Assembly (NCBI GenBank): GCA_903970565.1 | Contig: CAJCJE010000332.1 | Span: 1-8,627 of the forward strand | DNA length: 8,627 nt | Direction: 5' to 3' | Source of the DNA: Candidatus Melainabacteria bacterium | GTDB lineage: Bacteria; Actinomycetota; Actinomycetes; Mycobacteriales; Pseudonocardiaceae | Shown here: positions 6,215 through 8,627 of the stretch, in pieces | Layout: each line of letters opens with the position of its first letter | How positions within the stretch are numbered: position 1 is the stretch's first letter | Translations under genes and position numbers: made by a program | The notes under the pieces: generated by a model | Databases searched by the model: none | The model's input: the letters and a program-made list of their open reading frames with translations, nothing else | What the model was told of the DNA's origin: nothing

Positions 6215-7483
6215 TCAGCTCAGCGCAGAGGTCTCCGTGGTCGGCTCCCAGTCCGGGCGCAGTGACATGCCGGAGCGGATGTCGTCCAGCTTCACGCCGA
6301 GCATCTGGTGCAACTGGATCTGGTTGCGGTCGAAACCGACCCGCGAGGCCGCCATGTACAGCCGCCAGACCCGAGCCGTGCCGATGCCGACCTCGGCGAC
6401 CGCGTCCTCCCAGTTCGCGTCGAGGTTCGCGCACCACGCCTTGAGCGTCAGCGCGTAGTGCTCGCGCAGGTTCTCGTCGTGCCGCACCTCGAGGCCGGTG
6501 TCGTGCATGAGGGACATCAGCCGGCCGGGGCCCTCCAACTCGCCGTCGGGGAACACGTAGCGGTTGATGAACGCGCCGGTCCGGGCCCCCTGGTGGTTGT
6601 CCGGCCGGGTGATGCAGTGGTTGAGCACCCGCGCGCCGGGACGCAGCTTGTCGTAGATGAACTGGAAGTAGCCGGGCAGCTGCGCCTCGCCGATGTGCTC
6701 GGTGAGCCCGATGGAACTGAGCGCGTCGAAGTTCGTCTCGGCGACGTCCCGGTAGTCGCTGTGCCGGACCTCGGCGAGGTCGCCGAGGCCGCGCTCGGTG
6801 ATGGCCCGCTGCGCCCACTCGGCCTGCCGGGCGGAGAGGGTGACGCCCAGCGCCTTCACCCCGTAGTGCTTGGCGGCGTGCATGACCATGCCGCCCCAGC
6901 CGCAGCCGATGTCCAGCAGCCGCATTCCCGGCCGCAGTCCGAGCTTGCGCGCGACCAGGTCGAACTTGTTGTACTGGGCTTGTTCGAGGGTGGTCTGCTC
7001 GGTCGGGTAGACCGCGCAGGTGTAGGCCATCGAGGGGCCGAGCACGTACTCGTAGAACTTGTTCGACACGTCGTAGTGGTGCGAGATGGCACTGCTGTCG
7101 CGCCTCTTGGAATGCCGGCGGCCCCGCTGCCGGTGTTCCTGCTCCGGCGGTTTCACCGGCCACCACAGTCGCGCGGCGACCAGCTTGGCCAGCAGCTTGC
7201 CGCGCAGGTCCGGCGGGATGTCGGCCATCCGGACGTCGGGCAGGTCCAACAGCCTGGTCAGCGCGGTGTGCATATCGCCGACCACGTCGAGGGTGCCGCT
7301 GACATAGGCCCGGACGAAACCCAGCTCGCCGGGTGCCGAGGCAAGATGCGACAGGGCCAGCGGCGAGCGCACTTCCAGCCGCACGGGAGCGTCGGCCGAC
7401 CCGGCCCTGCTCCCGTCGTACGCGACGAACTCGATCGGCAGATCGGCTCCCACTACCCGCGTGAAGACTTCGGCCAACTGCAC
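6215..7483 (-). CDS. tmsB: CFA synthase-family SAM methyltransferase, probable 10-methylene-fatty acid synthase
   Basis: Predicted to transfer a methylene group from S-adenosylmethionine to the double bond of a phospholipid-bound unsaturated acyl chain, the first step to 10-methylstearate, at the inner membrane face. 422 residues, starting at GTG (7481-7483) with AGGAG 6 nt upstream. An N-terminal lipid-binding-type domain (~1-110) is joined by a basic linker (~114-129, rich in Arg/Lys) to the methyltransferase domain, which opens AISHHYDVSNKFY (132-144). The SAM loop is LLDIGCGWGG at 189-198. All five bicarbonate-site residues known from CFA synthase and CmaA1 are present: Cys156, Glu262, His289, Ile291 and Tyr343. 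The DHCR24-like flavoprotein gene 75 bp upstream supports TmsB (BfaB; Rv3720-like) over a true cyclopropane synthase, but sequence alone cannot exclude cyclopropanation. No tmsC-like gene follows; the next gene is convergent. Confidence 0.82.
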   Translation of the reverse strand: MQLAEVFTRVVGADLPIEFVAYDGSRAGSADAPVRLEVRSPLALSHLASAPGELGFVRAYVSGTLDVVGDMHTALTRLLDLPDVRMADIPPDLRGKLLAKLVAARLWWPVKPPEQEHRQRGRRHSKRRDSSAISHHYDVSNKFYEYVLGPSMAYTCAVYPTEQTTLEQAQYNKFDLVARKLGLRPGMRLLDIGCGWGGMVMHAAKHYGVKALGVTLSARQAEWAQRAITERGLGDLAEVRHSDYRDVAETNFDALSSIGLTEHIGEAQLPGYFQFIYDKLRPGARVLNHCITRPDNHQGARTGAFINRYVFPDGELEGPGRLMSLMHDTGLEVRHDENLREHYALTLKAWCANLDANWEDAVAEVGIGTARVWRLYMAASRVGFDRNQIQLHQMLGVKLDDIRSGMSLRPDWEPTTETSALS

Positions 7484-7558
7484 GGTCCACTCCTTTCGTT
7501 ACCCACTTGACCACGGTGGCCGGCCAACTGGTTCACCCAGTGAGTCGGCGGCTGACCC
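7484..7558 (-). other. 75-bp spacer between flavoprotein and methyltransferase genes
   Basis: The short gap and shared direction suggest one transcript. It contains the methyltransferase ribosome-binding site (AGGAG, 7490-7494) and a small inverted repeat ACTGG-TTCAC-CCAGT. No U tract follows the stem, so I do not call a terminator. No promoter was recognised. Confidence 0.5.
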
Positions 7559-8627
7559 TCAGCTGTTGCGCACGCACTTGTCGTACAGGTCGGGCAGTCG
7601 TCCTTCGGGGTCGTATCGCTTCTTCAGTGCCTGGTATCCCACACCGTTGTAGAGCCGGTCGAACTCCGCACGGGAGTAGAACGACGTGGAGTACAACGAC
7701 TTGTGTCCACCCAGTTCGGTGACCTTGTCCTCGATCAACCGGTTGTAGTGGCCGTCCGCGTCCCCCGGCCTGAGCGCCACGGTCGACCAGAAGCCGACGT
7801 TGACGTACAGCCGCTTGGGCTCCATCGGGTACAGCGGCCAGTCCTGCCGCGAGCGCAGCGCGAGCGGACACAGCCAGACCGGGCTGATGCCGATCTCCCG
7901 GTGGAAGAAGTCCAGGAACTCCGCGAGCCGCTCGACCGGGATCTCGACGTCCTGGATGACCGGTTCCTGGGCCGGCGCGGCCAGGGAGCGGTTCAGCCGG
8001 TCGGTGAGCCGGTAGCGGCGGTCCAGCGCGACCAGTTTCCGGTAGACGTCCGACCTCAGGTAGCGCTTGGGCCAGAACTTGCGCACCGTCGGGTTCTGCA
8101 CGCCGAAGGCCCGCGAGCACCAGAACCAGTCGGTGTCCCAGCGCCACAGGTAGTCGTGGATGGTCAGGTAGTCGATGTCCCGCTCGGCCACCGAGCGGTA
8201 GAAGACGTTCATCCCGGTGTAGTCGCTGGTGTAGGGCGCCTCGGTGACATAGTCACCGAGGGTGAGAAACGGCCGCGAGTGCGGGAAGCCGGCGGTCGGG
8301 TCGGCGGCGAACACGGTGCCGTCGATGAAGTCGACCGGCTCACCCTGGTAGCTCGCGTCACGGGAGATCTCGCTGATCGCGGCGGCGCACTCGACGGCGT
8401 CGGCGAACCGGACGTGCCGTAACCGGACGTAGGGGCGGACCCGCTCCAGTTCGATACGCAATCGCAACGAGTAGCCGAGGGTGCCGTAGGAGTTGGGGAA
8501 CCCGTGGAACAGGTCGCGGTGCTCGTTGTCGGCCCGGGCCGTGACCACCTCGCCCGCCCCGGTCAGCAGGTCCATCTCGATGACCGACTCGTGGGGCATG
8601 CCGGAGCGGAACGACGAGCTCTCGATG
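7559..8627 (-). CDS. tmsA: FAD-dependent DHCR24-like oxidoreductase, probable 10-methylene-fatty acyl reductase (N-terminus outside window)
   Basis: Flavoprotein of the FAD_binding_4 (vanillyl-alcohol-oxidase-like) superfamily, DHCR24/sterol-reductase-like branch. It is predicted to reduce the exocyclic methylene made by the neighbouring methyltransferase, giving the saturated 10-methyl branch. The frame stays open above the ATG at 8599: nine further codons (IESSSFRSG) reach the window edge, so that ATG is internal. About 355 residues are visible; by family size roughly the first 100, including the FAD pyrophosphate loop, are missing. Visible features are the second half of the FAD domain, with MPHESVIEMDLLTGAGEVV and FPNSYGTLGY (residues ~10-56 of the visible part), and a C-terminal substrate domain ending RYDPEGRLPDLYDKCV. 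It precedes the methyltransferase gene in transcription order, the arrangement described for tmsA-tmsB and bfaA-bfaB; Rv3719 is the likely M. tuberculosis counterpart. The specific substrate is inferred from this pairing. Confidence 0.8.
   Translation of the reverse strand, partial: IESSSFRSGMPHESVIEMDLLTGAGEVVTARADNEHRDLFHGFPNSYGTLGYSLRLRIELERVRPYVRLRHVRFADAVECAAAISEISRDASYQGEPVDFIDGTVFAADPTAGFPHSRPFLTLGDYVTEAPYTSDYTGMNVFYRSVAERDIDYLTIHDYLWRWDTDWFWCSRAFGVQNPTVRKFWPKRYLRSDVYRKLVALDRRYRLTDRLNRSLAAPAQEPVIQDVEIPVERLAEFLDFFHREIGISPVWLCPLALRSRQDWPLYPMEPKRLYVNVGFWSTVALRPGDADGHYNRLIEDKVTELGGHKSLYSTSFYSRAEFDRLYNGVGYQALKKRYDPEGRLPDLYDKCVRNS

Noticed and set aside
6203..6233. GACCTC/GAGGTC inverted repeat at the ctaG-methyltransferase convergent junction as a terminator
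   Set aside because: Only a 6-bp stem with a 19-nt loop, partly within the methyltransferase coding end, and no U tract.
4259..6265. 668-codon plus-strand open frame spanning the hydrolase and ctaG
   Set aside because: Antisense to the hydrolase and in another frame of ctaG; low-complexity Arg/Ala/Gly product and no ribosome-binding site.
5187..7514. 775-codon minus-strand open frame antisense to ctaG and out of frame with the methyltransferase
   Set aside because: It crosses two well-supported genes and its product is a compositionally biased Arg/Gly/His-rich string with no recognisable domain; a GC-rich shadow frame.
7703..8422. 239-codon plus-strand frame opposite the flavoprotein
   Set aside because: Antisense to a frame with clear FAD-domain motifs; Val/Arg/Pro-rich product with no domain.

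Overview
The window is a high-GC actinobacterial chromosome segment. It most likely comes from a mycolic-acid-containing genus such as Nocardia or Rhodococcus. That assignment is inference: it rests on GC-rich third positions throughout, a putative pair of 10-methyl-branched fatty acid genes, a stand-alone PHA-synthase-like hydrolase resembling one half of a mycobacterial lipase/acyl-CoA synthetase fusion, and a CtaG-type oxidase assembly protein. No rRNA, tRNA, CRISPR array, insertion sequence or integrase is visible.

Layout. Positions 1-1353 (+) hold the last ~450 codons of an aldehyde dehydrogenase of the succinate-semialdehyde dehydrogenase type; its 5' end lies outside the window. It runs convergently, 22 bp apart, into a large minus-strand gene (1376-3799) for a Tat-exported glycoside hydrolase family 2 enzyme. 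A 162-bp gap upstream of that gene carries two small direct-repeat groups. Beyond it lies another minus-strand gene (3962-5026), an alpha/beta hydrolase of the PHA synthase class with a cysteine nucleophile. A 166-bp divergent intergenic region separates it from a plus-strand ctaG-type gene (5193-6200), a seven-helix membrane protein for cytochrome c oxidase assembly. This gene converges, 14 bp apart, on a minus-strand pair: a cyclopropane-fatty-acid-synthase-family methyltransferase (6215-7483), preceded in transcription order by an FAD-dependent DHCR24-like oxidoreductase (7559-8627) that runs off the right edge.

How the genes relate. The right-hand pair is the only clear functional unit. 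In the known actinobacterial pathway the methyltransferase adds a methylene group to a phospholipid-bound oleoyl chain and the flavoprotein reduces it, giving 10-methylstearate (tuberculostearate). The PHA-synthase-like hydrolase also points to lipid or storage-polymer chemistry but sits in a separate transcription unit. The dehydrogenase (GABA/semialdehyde catabolism), the exported GH2 enzyme (extracellular glycan cleavage) and CtaG (respiratory oxidase assembly) look like independent genes.

I do not see a previously undescribed multi-gene system. The points most worth a second look are the short repeats around the GH2/hydrolase junction, the unusual nucleophile box of the PHA-synthase-like protein, the lack of a tmsC-like gene after the methyltransferase, and several start-site corrections supported by Shine-Dalgarno sequences.
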